A stretch of 64,000 nt of DNA from Fimbriimonadaceae bacterium (GTDB taxonomy: Bacteria; Armatimonadota; Fimbriimonadia; Fimbriimonadales; Fimbriimonadaceae), in the NCBI GenBank assembly GCA_024710805.1, contig JANJUB010000169.1, positions 1 through 64,000 on the forward strand. The letters run 5' to 3'. The notes below the pieces were generated by a model that ran no database searches, was not told where the DNA came from, and saw nothing but the letters and a program-made list of their open reading frames with translations. This document shows positions 19,482 to 29,582 of this stretch, in pieces. The translations under genes and the position numbers were made by a program. The first letter of the stretch is position 1, and each line of letters begins with the position of its first letter.

Positions 19482-20440
19482 ACCGGATTCTAACCTTCTC
19501 GATCTTGCTTGCAGTAGCTCCGCTGGCGGTCGCCCAGCGAACGGGTGAAAGCCGGCCCGGTGTCGATCAGATACCCCCGATTCTCCGGCAGGCGATTCGC
19601 AAGATGTCCTCCGTGCGATTCAGCGGAACGCGTACGGTTGAGGTTTTGGAAGGTTCGAATCGCGAGCGGCACGTCGAGTATGTGCTTCGCGATGGCCCTC
19701 GTACCCGCACCTGGTTCCCGAGTGCTTCACCCTACGCTGGCCAAGTGATCGTCGAGACGCCGCGGGAGCGACGCCACTACTACCCTGGACGCAACGAGAT
19801 CTACGTCACCCCGCCTCGACGCGAGGAAGCGGTCGCCCGTCTGATGAGACTTGGCCGCCGCAGCGGAATCCGGGTGACCGTCAAGGACGGGCCGGCTATC
19901 GCTGAGCGTCCAACGGTTCAAGTCTCGCTTCTCGAAGGTTCAGGGAACCCGATCCAGCATCTATGGATCGATCGCGAGCAGGCCGTGATCCTCAAGCGTG
20001 AGCTGTTCGACGCCGTAGGTACGAGAGTCGGCTTTTTTGAGTTCACCGATATCGACTACCGACCTCGGATCAATCCGGGAGACTTCGAGCTGGACCGGAA
20101 AGGGGCAAAGGTCGTAACGCCGGTTGATCAACTTGCTCGGCTCGCCAAACAAGGCGGCCTTAACGCCGTCCGCCTGCCGGATTCCGAGGGCTATCGGCTG
20201 GAATGGGTCCGGCGGCTTCCTGGCGGGCGCGTCACCGTGATTCAGCAAGCCTATTCGAAGGGCGACGTCAGCCTGTCGTTCTTCCATGCCGGAGCCGAAG
20301 TGAACCTACCGATGCTCCGCCGCACGCAGAAGGGATTTGAGTCGTTCTCGTGGACGCAGCAAGGCAATACGTACGCTCTGTTGGGCAATGTCGGAGCCGA
20401 TGAACTCCGCCGTCTGGCCCGCCTTTTGGGCTATCGCTGA
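19478..20440 (+). CDS. RseB/MucB-like (LolA-fold) periplasmic regulator
   Basis: Third gene of sigma/anti-sigma operon; signal peptide; 'SVRFSGTRTVEVLEGSNRERHVEYVLRDGPRTRTWFP' and 'LWIDREQAVILKRELFDAVGTRVGFFEFTDIDYRP'. Confidence 0.7.
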   Translation: MNRILTFSILLAVAPLAVAQRTGESRPGVDQIPPILRQAIRKMSSVRFSGTRTVEVLEGSNRERHVEYVLRDGPRTRTWFPSASPYAGQVIVETPRERRHYYPGRNEIYVTPPRREEAVARLMRLGRRSGIRVTVKDGPAIAERPTVQVSLLEGSGNPIQHLWIDREQAVILKRELFDAVGTRVGFFEFTDIDYRPRINPGDFELDRKGAKVVTPVDQLARLAKQGGLNAVRLPDSEGYRLEWVRRLPGGRVTVIQQAYSKGDVSLSFFHAGAEVNLPMLRRTQKGFESFSWTQQGNTYALLGNVGADELRRLARLLGYR

Positions 20441-20471
20441 AACGGTCCCCGCAGGTTCCGCGTCTTACTGA

Positions 20472-22784
20472 TTGCGCGTGGCGGTCAAATCAAGTGCTAA
20501 GGCGGGTACGGGCGGTCGCCAGAAGAGCCGCAAGCGAAAGTCGAGTCCTCTTTGGTGGCGTTGGACCAAACGATTCGGCGCGCTGGCCCTGTTGATCCTT
20601 CTCATGGGATCGGTCGTCGCTGGCATCTTCTTCATGATCGCTTTCCGGAAGGCAGGCGACAAGATCGATGCGCTCGCCACCAAGCTCGATCAGATCGAGA
20701 CTCCCGCGACGGTCATGTACGCCCGCGACGGGCAGACGCTTCTGTATCGCGCCAGCAGCCAGTATCGCAAGCTCATCAACACGTACGATGAGATTCCGAA
20801 GCTGGTCATCGACGCGACCTTGGCCGCCGAAGACAAGCGGTTCTTCGAGCATCGTGGCGTCGATCCCATCGCGGTCGGCCGTTCTCTCTTCCGGAACGTC
20901 GCCGAAGGTCGACAGGCCCAAGGCGGTTCGACGATCACGATGCAGCTGAGCAAACGGCTCTTCACCAGCACCGAGAAGTCGTTTGATCGGAAACTCGAAG
21001 ATGCGGCGTTGGCGATGCAGATCGAGCGGAAGCTCACCAAGAAGGAGATCCTGCGCGCCTATCTCAATCAGGTTTATTACGGTCAGGGAGCGTACGGTAT
21101 CCGAGCCGCCGCTGATGTCTACTTCGGCAGGAAGGACTTGGCAAAGCTGACGCCCGGCGAGGCGGCCATGCTCGCCCGCATGGTGCGGCGACCGAGCCAA
21201 GAGAACCCCTTCGCCAACATGAAGGTCGCCGTCCGCAACCGCGATGTGGTCTTGCGGATCATGCGCGAAGAGGGCATGCTCTCGGCAGCGGAGTACGAGA
21301 AGGCGGTCTCTGAAGAGCCCAAGTTACGACCCAAATCGTTCGGCTCGGGCGAGCGTATCTATGCCGCGCCGTACTTCACGAGATACGTGCTCGACACGAT
21401 TGCCGCCCAATACCCGGACGTCGATCTTGGCACGGCCGGTTGGACGATCATTACGACGCTCGATCCCGATATGCAGAACGCCGCCGAGAAGGCGGTTCAG
21501 GATCTGGTCAAGAAGTATCAGCGCCGCAAAGTCACCGCAGGTGCGTTCGTCTTGCTCGACGACAAGGGTCAGATTTTGGCGATGCAGGGCAACACGAACT
21601 GGGAGCGTGATGAGTACAACGTCATCGCTCAGGGTCGTCGTCAGCCCGGTTCGGCGTTCAAGCCGTTCATTTATGCGGCGGCGCTCTCGACCGGCGCCAT
21701 CAGCCCTGGAGACCGTGTTTCGAATGAAGCGATCGAGTGGCGAGATCCCGCGAGTGGCAAGGTCTGGCGTCCCAAGAACTCGGGTGGTGGCTCGGGCGGA
21801 ACCTTCAGCATCCCCGCGGCAATCGCAAACTCGAAGAACCTACCGGCCATCCATGTATCCTTCGAGGCGGGTCTGGAGACCTGCGCGCGCTACGCCCGCG
21901 ATGTCTTTGGCTTCAAGTCGCCGATCCAGCCCTTCCGCTCCATGGCTCTCGGCGTGAACGAGGTGTCGCCGCTTGAGATGGCGCAGGGCTACTCCGTGTT
22001 TATGCTGCGAGGCGACCGGGTAACGCCCTACGGGATTGCCCAAATCGTCGGGGCGGACAAGTCGATTGTGCGCACCTACGAGCCGCGGATCGTCAAGCAC
22101 ATCTTGGACGAGCGCGTCGCGGCTTACATGGATGCGTGTCTCCGTGGGGTGGTCACCGGGGGTACGGGCCGAGCTGCGGGCAGCATCAAAGACGCGCGCG
22201 GAAAGACCGGAACGACCCAGGAAGCTCGAGACGCGTGGTTCTGCGGCTACACGAACAACTTGATCGGCATCGGTTGGATCGCTAACGTGATCTACGACAA
22301 GGACGGCAACGCACGCTACCAAGAGATGAGCGACAGCGTCTTCGGCGGCACGGTTACCGTGGAGATGTGGCGCGACGTGATGAAGGTTGCCCAGAAGAAG
22401 CGGGGAACCGGTACGGCCCGCGAGGTGACCCCGCTGATGCGCGATTTGCCCGTCGAGGGCGAGGGTGCGGTGAAGCCGCCCGAGACGGTTGTCCCGCCGA
22501 CCGTTGTCCCCGAGGACGCGGTTCCGGACCCGCCAATCAGCACCGATCCAGAACAACGCGGCACGGACACCTCGGGTTCGGGCACGACGACCAACCCGCC
22601 GACCCAAGCCGAGCCGCCTCGCACCGACCCACCCACCAGGACGGAGTCCGAAGGTGAGGTGGTGAGCGTCGAGATTTGTGCGGATTCGGGCCAGAAGGCG
22701 ACGATCTACTGCCCCGAGACGGTAACGCGGCGGTTCAAGGGCGCCGATGCCCCGCGCCGTTGGTGCCGCAAGCACAGTCCGTAA
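20472..22784 (+). CDS. penicillin-binding protein 1A (glycosyltransferase/transpeptidase)
   Basis: 'AAEDKRFFEHRGVDPIAVGRSL', 'GGSTITMQLSKRLF', 'RQPGSAFKPFIYAAAL', 'KTGTTQEARDAWFCGYT'; Pro/Thr-rich tail. Confidence 0.95.
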   Translation: MRVAVKSSAKAGTGGRQKSRKRKSSPLWWRWTKRFGALALLILLMGSVVAGIFFMIAFRKAGDKIDALATKLDQIETPATVMYARDGQTLLYRASSQYRKLINTYDEIPKLVIDATLAAEDKRFFEHRGVDPIAVGRSLFRNVAEGRQAQGGSTITMQLSKRLFTSTEKSFDRKLEDAALAMQIERKLTKKEILRAYLNQVYYGQGAYGIRAAADVYFGRKDLAKLTPGEAAMLARMVRRPSQENPFANMKVAVRNRDVVLRIMREEGMLSAAEYEKAVSEEPKLRPKSFGSGERIYAAPYFTRYVLDTIAAQYPDVDLGTAGWTIITTLDPDMQNAAEKAVQDLVKKYQRRKVTAGAFVLLDDKGQILAMQGNTNWERDEYNVIAQGRRQPGSAFKPFIYAAALSTGAISPGDRVSNEAIEWRDPASGKVWRPKNSGGGSGGTFSIPAAIANSKNLPAIHVSFEAGLETCARYARDVFGFKSPIQPFRSMALGVNEVSPLEMAQGYSVFMLRGDRVTPYGIAQIVGADKSIVRTYEPRIVKHILDERVAAYMDACLRGVVTGGTGRAAGSIKDARGKTGTTQEARDAWFCGYTNNLIGIGWIANVIYDKDGNARYQEMSDSVFGGTVTVEMWRDVMKVAQKKRGTGTAREVTPLMRDLPVEGEGAVKPPETVVPPTVVPEDAVPDPPISTDPEQRGTDTSGSGTTTNPPTQAEPPRTDPPTRTESEGEVVSVEICADSGQKATIYCPETVTRRFKGADAPRRWCRKHSP

Positions 22785-22845
22785 CGTGTCACTCAAGCAC
22801 CGGTCGGGTCTGCGAGCGAGGGGCCAAAAGGAGGCAGGTTCAATC

Positions 22846-23259
22846 CTAGGTGCCTTCGGCGATCCGCTGCAGGGCACGGGTGAGGACCACCGCGCGTTCT
22901 GGCTTCATCTGGCTCAGCAGCTCGACCACCTTCTCCGTATCCATCTTCGCAAGGATCGGCGCGAGTTCCGCCTCACGCCACTTGTCGGTCAGCGGCAGCA
23001 GTGCCTTAAGGTCCATCTCGTTCCAAAGCTCCGCTACCGCGATGTGGCCCTTCTCGGGGTCACCGGTCTTCGGCGCTGGTTGGGGCTTAGGCTCCTTCTT
23101 GACGACCGGTTTCTTCTCTACGACCGCCTCGACCACCGGGGCGGGAGCCTTCTTCTTGGGCGAGAGCCCCGGAATCTGCACGACGCCCGCCATGCCCAAT
23201 CCGACCACCGCTCCACCCAGTACGAGCAACAAAACAACGATTATGATGACTTTGTTCAA
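22846..23259 (-). CDS. MotE/MgtE-N-like flagellar-associated protein
   Basis: N-terminal TM, Lys/Pro linker, 'LAPILAKMDTEKVVELLSQMKPERAVVLTRAL' MgtE-N-like repeat; at end of flagellar cluster. Confidence 0.65.
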   Translation of the reverse strand: MNKVIIIVVLLLVLGGAVVGLGMAGVVQIPGLSPKKKAPAPVVEAVVEKKPVVKKEPKPQPAPKTGDPEKGHIAVAELWNEMDLKALLPLTDKWREAELAPILAKMDTEKVVELLSQMKPERAVVLTRALQRIAEGT

Positions 23260-23882
23260 CTTGGGGCTCCTTGGTAGTAGGCCATGACTTTGCGCACGTA
23301 CGCCTGCGTCTCGGTGATGTTAGGAATCTGGTTGCCCGCTTGTTCGACCCGGCCCGGCCCCGCGTTGTAGGCGGCGAGCGCCAGTTCCGTCGAGCCGAAG
23401 CGGCCGAGCATCTGAGCGAGGTACTTGGCCCCGCCGTTCAGGTTCTGCACAGGGTCGAAGGGATCGGTGACTCCGAGCGACCTAGCCGTGTCTGGCATCA
23501 GTTGGGTGAGACCCATCGCTCCCGCCCGAGATCGGGCTCGGGGGTCGAATCCACTCTCAGCTGAAACAACGGCCTCCAACAGCTTGGCGTCGATGCCCGC
23601 TTCGCCAGCTGCGCGCTCGATCAGCGGCTTGAGGTGGCTCGACTGAAGTGCCGCCCCGCCGCCAAAGGGATTGAAAGGCCGTGCTCCGCCGATGTCACCG
23701 CTCATCTCGTTTGGGCGCCACTCGGCGAGCATCTGCTCGAACTCCGCAGCCGGCGCGCCGGTCGATCCGCCGGGCTTGAGCTGGCCGATGCGCGCCTGCA
23801 GTTCTTCCATTCGGCGCCGCGCTCCTTCGGGGCCAAGCAGTTCAAGACGCGTCCTCAAGCGGCTCGCCTCCCGTTCGTCCAT
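23256..23882 (-). CDS. lytic transglycosylase (SLT domain)
   Basis: 'LLEAVVSAESGFDPRARSRAGAMGLTQLMPDTARSLGV', 'ALAAYNAGPGRV'. Confidence 0.92.
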   Translation of the reverse strand: MDEREASRLRTRLELLGPEGARRRMEELQARIGQLKPGGSTGAPAAEFEQMLAEWRPNEMSGDIGGARPFNPFGGGAALQSSHLKPLIERAAGEAGIDAKLLEAVVSAESGFDPRARSRAGAMGLTQLMPDTARSLGVTDPFDPVQNLNGGAKYLAQMLGRFGSTELALAAYNAGPGRVEQAGNQIPNITETQAYVRKVMAYYQGAPS

Positions 23883-24274
23883 TCGTCGAGAAAGGCCTGT
23901 TCTTCCCGGTTTACTTCGTACATCCACTCGGAGAACGCCTTGTCGTGGAGCTTCTCGAGGGCTTGCACATCTTGCTTGCGAGCATTCCACTCGGCCAGGG
24001 CGCGCGCTTCATCCTCGATAAGGACCTCGATCACGATGGACTGCTCACGATGCCGAGCCTGCAGCAGTTCCAGCCGTTGCTCCCGCGAGAGTAGCTCGTT
24101 GATCGTCCGGGGGGTGCCGTTGAACAGATCGTGGCGTTCCTTCTCGATAACCATACGGGCAATCTCGGCTTCGAGCCGCGCAGTACGCGCTTCCAGATAC
24201 GCCTCTTTGGCCCACTCCTCGGTGAGGCGGCGGTACTCGAGCACCTTCTTGAGTCGAAAGTCGAACTGCTTCAC
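23855..24274 (-). CDS. fliJ: flagellar export protein FliJ
   Basis: 'VKQFDFRLKKVLEYRRLTEEWAKEA' and coiled coil; follows fliI. Confidence 0.8.
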   Translation of the reverse strand: MKQFDFRLKKVLEYRRLTEEWAKEAYLEARTARLEAEIARMVIEKERHDLFNGTPRTINELLSREQRLELLQARHREQSIVIEVLIEDEARALAEWNARKQDVQALEKLHDKAFSEWMYEVNREEQAFLDEWTNGRRAA

Positions 24275-25581
24275 GATACGATGTCCCTCATGTGATGCAC
24301 GGTGTCGGTGAACGACGTGGCTTGGTCCTTGGTCTGGCGAAGGAAGCCGTTGATCGAGTCCCACTTCTCGAGGGCGCGGTCGGCAAGGGGCTTTGTGCCC
24401 GGTTTGTACGCGCCAATGCTCACGAGGTCCTCGACGTCGCTGTACGCCGCGAGCAACTCGCGGATGTCGCGAGCCATTTCTTGTTGGGTCGGATCGGTGA
24501 CCATTGGAGCGACACGGCTAAGTGACTGCATCACATCGATGGGCGGATAGTGGCCCTTGCTCGTCAGCTTGCGGTTCAGCACAATGTGCCCGTCGAGAAT
24601 CGACCGGGCGGCGTCGGCGATCGGCTCGTTGGTGTCGTCACCTTCCACCAGCACGGTGTACAGGGCGGTAATCGCCCCGCGGTCGCTGGTTCCGGCACGT
24701 TCCATCAGCTTGGGCAGCAGGGCAAACACGCTGGGTGTGTATCCCTTCGTGCTGGGAGGTTCGCCGATCGCGAGGCCGACTTCGCGCTGCGCCATGCAGA
24801 AGCGGGTCACCGAGTCCATCATCAGCAGCACGTTGGCACCCTGATCGCGGAAGTACTCGGCGATGGCGGTTGCCGTCAGCGCGGCCTTGATACGGACCAG
24901 CGCTGGTTGTTCCGATGTCGCGCACACGATGATGGAGCGGCGGAGCCCCTCGGGTCCGAGATCGTGCTCGATGAACTCGCGCACCTCACGGCCGCGCTCG
25001 CCGACCAGGGCGATGACGTTGACATCGGCGGTGCAGTTTCGGGCGATCATGCCCAGCAGAGTGCTCTTGCCGACGCCCGACCCGGCGAAGATGCCCATAC
25101 GCTGTCCCTCGGCGAGGGTCAGCATGCCGTCGATCGCCCGCACGCCGGTTTCAAGCGGACGGTTGATCATGCGGCGGTTCAGGGCGTTGGGCGGGGTGGC
25201 GAAAATCGGATAGTAGCGCGAGCAGGGAAGAGGTCCCATGCCGTCCATGGGTTCGCCGAGCCCGTCGAGGGTTCGCCCGAGGAGTTCTGGACCCACCGGG
25301 ACGCGCAGACAATGCCCGGAACTCAGAACGGCGCAGCCCGCGCGGACGCCGGACAGTTCTCCGAGCGGCATCAGCAGAGTTCGATCGCCACGGAACCCGA
25401 CGACTTCGGCGCGGATCGGTTCGCCTTGGCCCGTCTCGATGAAGCAAAGATCACCTACGCGGGCGTTGGGGCCATGAGATTCCACCACGAGGCCGACGAC
25501 TTGGGTGACGCGGCCGCTCACCCGGTGCAGCGTAGCAGCTTCGATGCGCGCGCGAGCGGGTTGCAGGTTGGGAAGAATCAA
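24271..25581 (-). CDS. fliI: flagellum-specific ATPase FliI
   Basis: 'GIFAGSGVGKSTLLGMIARN', 'LLMMDSVTRFCMAQREVGLAIGEPPSTKGYTPSVFALLPKLMERAG'. Confidence 0.96.
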   Translation of the reverse strand: MILPNLQPARARIEAATLHRVSGRVTQVVGLVVESHGPNARVGDLCFIETGQGEPIRAEVVGFRGDRTLLMPLGELSGVRAGCAVLSSGHCLRVPVGPELLGRTLDGLGEPMDGMGPLPCSRYYPIFATPPNALNRRMINRPLETGVRAIDGMLTLAEGQRMGIFAGSGVGKSTLLGMIARNCTADVNVIALVGERGREVREFIEHDLGPEGLRRSIIVCATSEQPALVRIKAALTATAIAEYFRDQGANVLLMMDSVTRFCMAQREVGLAIGEPPSTKGYTPSVFALLPKLMERAGTSDRGAITALYTVLVEGDDTNEPIADAARSILDGHIVLNRKLTSKGHYPPIDVMQSLSRVAPMVTDPTQQEMARDIRELLAAYSDVEDLVSIGAYKPGTKPLADRALEKWDSINGFLRQTKDQATSFTDTVHHMRDIVS

Positions 25582-26231
25582 GCCTCATCCTCCAAGCGAA
25601 TCGCCCGTCGAGCCTGCTCAATCATTGACTCGATTGTCGCGTCGACATTGCCGCCGTCGGTCTCGATACGGCATCCAGCGGCAATCGATCGTTCCTCGAT
25701 GATGTCGATGCTGCGCAGGGAGAGCGAACCGTTCAGCAGTTCGGGCATCGCATGACGAAGCACGGGGGCATCGGCCGGATTGACCTTGAGCCGAGCATCC
25801 ATTGCGTGGGTGACTTCGCGGAGCGCGTCCTTCGCCATCGACACGGCAAGCTCGGGGTTGGATCGAAGCTCGGCTCCGACGAGTCTAATCGCGACCGCGA
25901 GTGCGAGTTCGGCGACCGGGTCGGCCATCTTGACGCTCCACGCATCGAGCGCGGCCTGCATCTCATCATCCAGACGGTGAAGCAACCCTTGGACGGCAGC
26001 GATGTGGTCGGCGAGACTCATCGTCAGCGCCTCTTGCTGCTCGTGTACATCTCGCGTCGCCTGCTCGAAACCGGCCTGATAGCCGCGGTCGAAGCCCTCG
26101 AGGCGAGCTGCCTCTCGCACCTCGTGAGGGGTGAGCGCCTTCGCCTTGCCGACCCCGGCGGGGATGGGCTGCAACAGGTCGGCGAACGCGTGAATCGTCC
26201 CCTGCGGGTTCAGCGCATTAGACAAGGACAT
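25578..26231 (-). CDS. fliH: flagellar assembly protein FliH
   Basis: Position between fliG and fliI; 'ALAVAIRLVGAELRSNPELAVSMAKDALREV'. Confidence 0.85.
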   Translation of the reverse strand: MSLSNALNPQGTIHAFADLLQPIPAGVGKAKALTPHEVREAARLEGFDRGYQAGFEQATRDVHEQQEALTMSLADHIAAVQGLLHRLDDEMQAALDAWSVKMADPVAELALAVAIRLVGAELRSNPELAVSMAKDALREVTHAMDARLKVNPADAPVLRHAMPELLNGSLSLRSIDIIEERSIAAGCRIETDGGNVDATIESMIEQARRAIRLEDEA

Positions 26232-27228
26232 CTTCCTCGCTGCCTCGCCCGACGGTGATTTCACCGGCTTCCTCCAGGCGTCGGATCACGCCGACGATCT
26301 TCTGTTGGGATTCCTCCACGACGCGAAGCCGCACCGGACCCATGAACTCCATGTCTTCCTTGAGCATCCCGACCGCTCGCTCCGACATGTTGCGGAAGAT
26401 CTTGCCCGACACTTCTTGGTTGACGCCCTTCAGCGCGGTGGCCAGCTCCTTCATGTCGACTTCCTTGAGCACCGACTGGATGGCCCGGTCGTCGAGTTGG
26501 ACGATGTCCTCGAAGACGAACATCATGTTCTTCACCGTTTCTGCGAGCTCGGGATTGGATTCGGTGAGCGATTCGATGATCAGCCGCTCCGTGGTTCGGT
26601 CCACGCGGTTGAGCAGATCAACCAGGGCCTTCGGACCGCCCGCCTGCGTCATCTCCTGGGCGAGCATGCTGGACATTTTCTTCTCAAGCACCTGCTCGAC
26701 CCGGCGGATGACTTCGGGAGGCGTCTGGTCCATCTGGGCGATTCGGCCCGCGACGTCGGCGCGCAGTTCGCCGGCAAGCCGCGAGAGCACGTCCGCCGCC
26801 GCGTTGAGCGGCATGTAGCTGAGGATCAGCGCGATCGTCTGCGGGTGTTCGTCCTGGATGAAACTGTAGAGCTGGGCTGGGTCGGCTTTCTTCAAGAACT
26901 CGAACGGCACCACCTGCATGGCCTGAACGACTTTGCCGATCATGCTTCCCGCCCGTTCGGGACCGTACGCCTGTTCGAGCAACTGCCGGGCTCGCTCCAC
27001 ACCGCCCTCGGCGATAAAGTCCTGGGCTACCGCCAGTTCATAAAACTCGTTGATGACGGCCTCACGCTGGTCGGCGGTGACACGGTCCAGTCGAGCCACT
27101 TCAAGGGTCAGGGCTTCGACCTCCTGCTCGTTCAACGACTTGATGACCGAGCTGGCGACTTCGGGGCCAAGGCACATCAACATGACCGCCGCCTTCTGTC
27201 GGCTGCTCAGGGCTTCTACCTTTCTCAT
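26218..27228 (-). CDS. fliG: flagellar motor switch protein FliG
   Basis: 'LSSRQKAAVMLMCLGPEVASSVIKSLNEQEVEALTLEVARL', 'FVFEDIVQLDDRAIQSVLKEVD'. Confidence 0.95.
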   Translation of the reverse strand: MRKVEALSSRQKAAVMLMCLGPEVASSVIKSLNEQEVEALTLEVARLDRVTADQREAVINEFYELAVAQDFIAEGGVERARQLLEQAYGPERAGSMIGKVVQAMQVVPFEFLKKADPAQLYSFIQDEHPQTIALILSYMPLNAAADVLSRLAGELRADVAGRIAQMDQTPPEVIRRVEQVLEKKMSSMLAQEMTQAGGPKALVDLLNRVDRTTERLIIESLTESNPELAETVKNMMFVFEDIVQLDDRAIQSVLKEVDMKELATALKGVNQEVSGKIFRNMSERAVGMLKEDMEFMGPVRLRVVEESQQKIVGVIRRLEEAGEITVGRGSEEDVLV

Positions 27229-28862
27229 CGTCGTTCCTCCAGCATCCAGCTCTTGATCAACAGACCCACGCTTTCGGGTCGGTCATGAGCCATCCGTTTC
27301 AACTGCTCAAGCGGTCGATTCATCCGCTCCTCGATGTCGCCGACATCTTCGACTTCGCCTATGTTTCGGCGGACCAGAGGTCGGGGAGACTCTCCGTCTC
27401 CGCCAATATGATCGTGGTGACTTCCTGCCTGATGCTCCTGGGCGGCGGCGATGGCCTCACCCAGCCCCGGAGGATTCGCGACCAGAGTGCCATTGGGCAA
27501 GGCATGAACCATCACGGTCTGCGCCTTGGCCGCCTTGGCGATTGCTTTGAGGACCACGAAGGCGACAATCAGCAGCGCAGCGACCGGCAAGAGGCTGACT
27601 ATCTGCTGCATCCGCTCCTGTCCTGCGGCTGCGGCGGCCGTCTTCTTGGCCTCTTCTTCGAGCGTCGTGTCGAATTTCATGCTCGTTACGCTGGCGGTGA
27701 ACCCGGCGTTTTCGCCGATGTAACTCTGCAGGTACTCCTCGACGGGTGTGGCGTCGGTGACCTTCTCTTCGTTGACCATCACCGCGACGGCGAGCTTCTT
27801 GATGCCGCCAATCGCCTTCTCGGTTTTGGCGTCGGTCTTGGTGTACGGGTACTCGGCCATCTTCTTGGTGCCGGTATAGCCGTTGGAGTTTGGCGTCGAG
27901 GGGGCCGCGGTTTCGGTCGGAGCCGTCGGATCGTTTGCCCCAACGCCGGAAGCGCCGGGCGTGGTCGAGGCGCCGCCACCAACTTGCTCGGTGGCTTCCT
28001 CGACGTACAGCGGGTTCTTGTTCGGCTTCAGTTCGGAGACTTCCTTCGTCTCGCGATCGAAGTCCATCTCGACGTTCACGGTCACCACCGAGTTGCCCCT
28101 CCCGATGACCGCGTCGAGCTTGGCTTGGATGTCACGCTCGCGGCGAAGGGCTTCGGCGCGCTCGGCTTCCAGTTTTTGGGTCGCCATGCCGCCGAGGCTG
28201 GCGTGCTCGCTTCCGTCGTAGAGCGCCCGGCCGGCGTTGTCGACCACGAACACTTTCGCCGGTTCGAGCCCGGGGACGCCATTGGAGACCATCATCGCAA
28301 TGGCGCGAGCCGATGACTGATCGATGCCGCCGGATTTCTCGTGGATGACGACGCTCGCGGTGGCGGGCTTCTTCTCGGCAGCAAAGGCGGTGCGCTCGCC
28401 CAGCGTGATGTGGACACGAGCACTCTCGACGCCCTCGATCTGCTCGATCGAGCGGGACAGCTCACCCTCAAGAATTGACTTGATTCGCTCACGCTCGACG
28501 GCGGGCGTGTTCATCATGCCCAGCTTGGAAAGCTCTTCGTTGCCCACATGCGCGGTCGCTGGCAGCTTGCCCGCGACGGCGAGCTTGGCGCGGACCTCGG
28601 CGAGTTGGCTCGAAGGCACCAGCACGTTGCCCTGGGTGTCGAACTCGACGGGGATGCCGAGCTTCTGAATCTCGGCCGTCACCGATCCGACTTCGGTCGG
28701 CGACAGGCCGCCGAAGGCCAGCGTCATCTTCGGCCGCGAGGCGAAGAAGAAGGTGCCCCCCAGTAAGACGACGAGGAAAATGCCGCCGAAGAGCGTCACC
28801 GCTCTTTGGGTTCGGTCGGCGGTCTCCCACCAAGTTCTTAGTTTTAGCAACAGTGCGCCCAT
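27225..28862 (-). CDS. fliF: flagellar MS-ring protein FliF
   Basis: 'SSQLAEVRAKLAVAGKLP', 'SIEQIEGVESARVHITLGERTAF', two TM segments. Confidence 0.94.
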   Translation of the reverse strand: MGALLLKLRTWWETADRTQRAVTLFGGIFLVVLLGGTFFFASRPKMTLAFGGLSPTEVGSVTAEIQKLGIPVEFDTQGNVLVPSSQLAEVRAKLAVAGKLPATAHVGNEELSKLGMMNTPAVERERIKSILEGELSRSIEQIEGVESARVHITLGERTAFAAEKKPATASVVIHEKSGGIDQSSARAIAMMVSNGVPGLEPAKVFVVDNAGRALYDGSEHASLGGMATQKLEAERAEALRRERDIQAKLDAVIGRGNSVVTVNVEMDFDRETKEVSELKPNKNPLYVEEATEQVGGGASTTPGASGVGANDPTAPTETAAPSTPNSNGYTGTKKMAEYPYTKTDAKTEKAIGGIKKLAVAVMVNEEKVTDATPVEEYLQSYIGENAGFTASVTSMKFDTTLEEEAKKTAAAAAGQERMQQIVSLLPVAALLIVAFVVLKAIAKAAKAQTVMVHALPNGTLVANPPGLGEAIAAAQEHQAGSHHDHIGGDGESPRPLVRRNIGEVEDVGDIEERMNRPLEQLKRMAHDRPESVGLLIKSWMLEERR

Positions 28863-28890
28863 GGTCTATTCCAGACCCTGGGGAGCTTCC

Positions 28891-29184
28891 TTAGACTTGC
28901 ATGCGATTGATCTCTTGGTACGCTTCCAGCAGCTTGTTCCGAACCTGCAGCGTAAGCTGCATGGACATGCCGGCGCGTTCCATGGCGATCATCACGTCGT
29001 GAGGCTCCACAGGTTGACCCGCAATCGCCGAGTTCTGCAGGTTGCGGGAGTCCGCTTGAGCCTGGTTGACCTCTTTGATTACGTCCATCAACGTTTGGGC
29101 GAAGTCATCGCCGTTGCCCCCGGCTGCGCCCTTGGCCTTATCGAGGCCCGGGGTCAGGTTCTGTCCGAGGTTGTGGATTCTCAT
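28891..29184 (-). CDS. fliE: flagellar hook-basal body protein FliE
   Basis: 'QPVEPHDVMIAMERAGMSMQLTLQVRNKLLEAYQEINRMQV'. Confidence 0.94.
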   Translation of the reverse strand: MRIHNLGQNLTPGLDKAKGAAGGNGDDFAQTLMDVIKEVNQAQADSRNLQNSAIAGQPVEPHDVMIAMERAGMSMQLTLQVRNKLLEAYQEINRMQV

Positions 29185-29189
29185 GGTGA

Positions 29190-29582
29190 TTACCGTCCGA
29201 TGTTCAAGGCACTGCGGAACATCGACTTGGCCGAGTTGAAGGCCGCGACGTTCGCTTCGTAGGCGCGAGACGCGCCCATCATGTTCACCATCTCAAAGAT
29301 GGGTTCGACATTGGTGTAGGTGACGTATCCGTCGACCGCATTCGGGTTGCCCGGTTCATAGACTCGGCGGAAGGGACGCTGTTCGGTGGGTTCCTGGATC
29401 ACTCCGCGGATTTCCACCCCGTCTTTGCCGGACTGCAGGATGACGTCGCGACGTCGATACGGCTCGGCGCCGCCCTTGATCTGCATCGAGTTCGCGTTGG
29501 CGATGTTCGACGAGATCACGTCCATCCGGAACCGCTCGGCGGTCATGCCGGAAGCGGCGATGCGCATGGCTTTACCGATCAA
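29190..29582 (-). CDS. flgC: flagellar basal-body rod protein FlgC
   Basis: 'AMRIAASGMTAERFRMDVISSNIANANS', 'YVTYTNVEPIFEMVNMMGASRAYEANVAAFNSAKSMFRSALNIGR'. Confidence 0.95.
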   Translation of the reverse strand: MIGKAMRIAASGMTAERFRMDVISSNIANANSMQIKGGAEPYRRRDVILQSGKDGVEIRGVIQEPTEQRPFRRVYEPGNPNAVDGYVTYTNVEPIFEMVNMMGASRAYEANVAAFNSAKSMFRSALNIGR

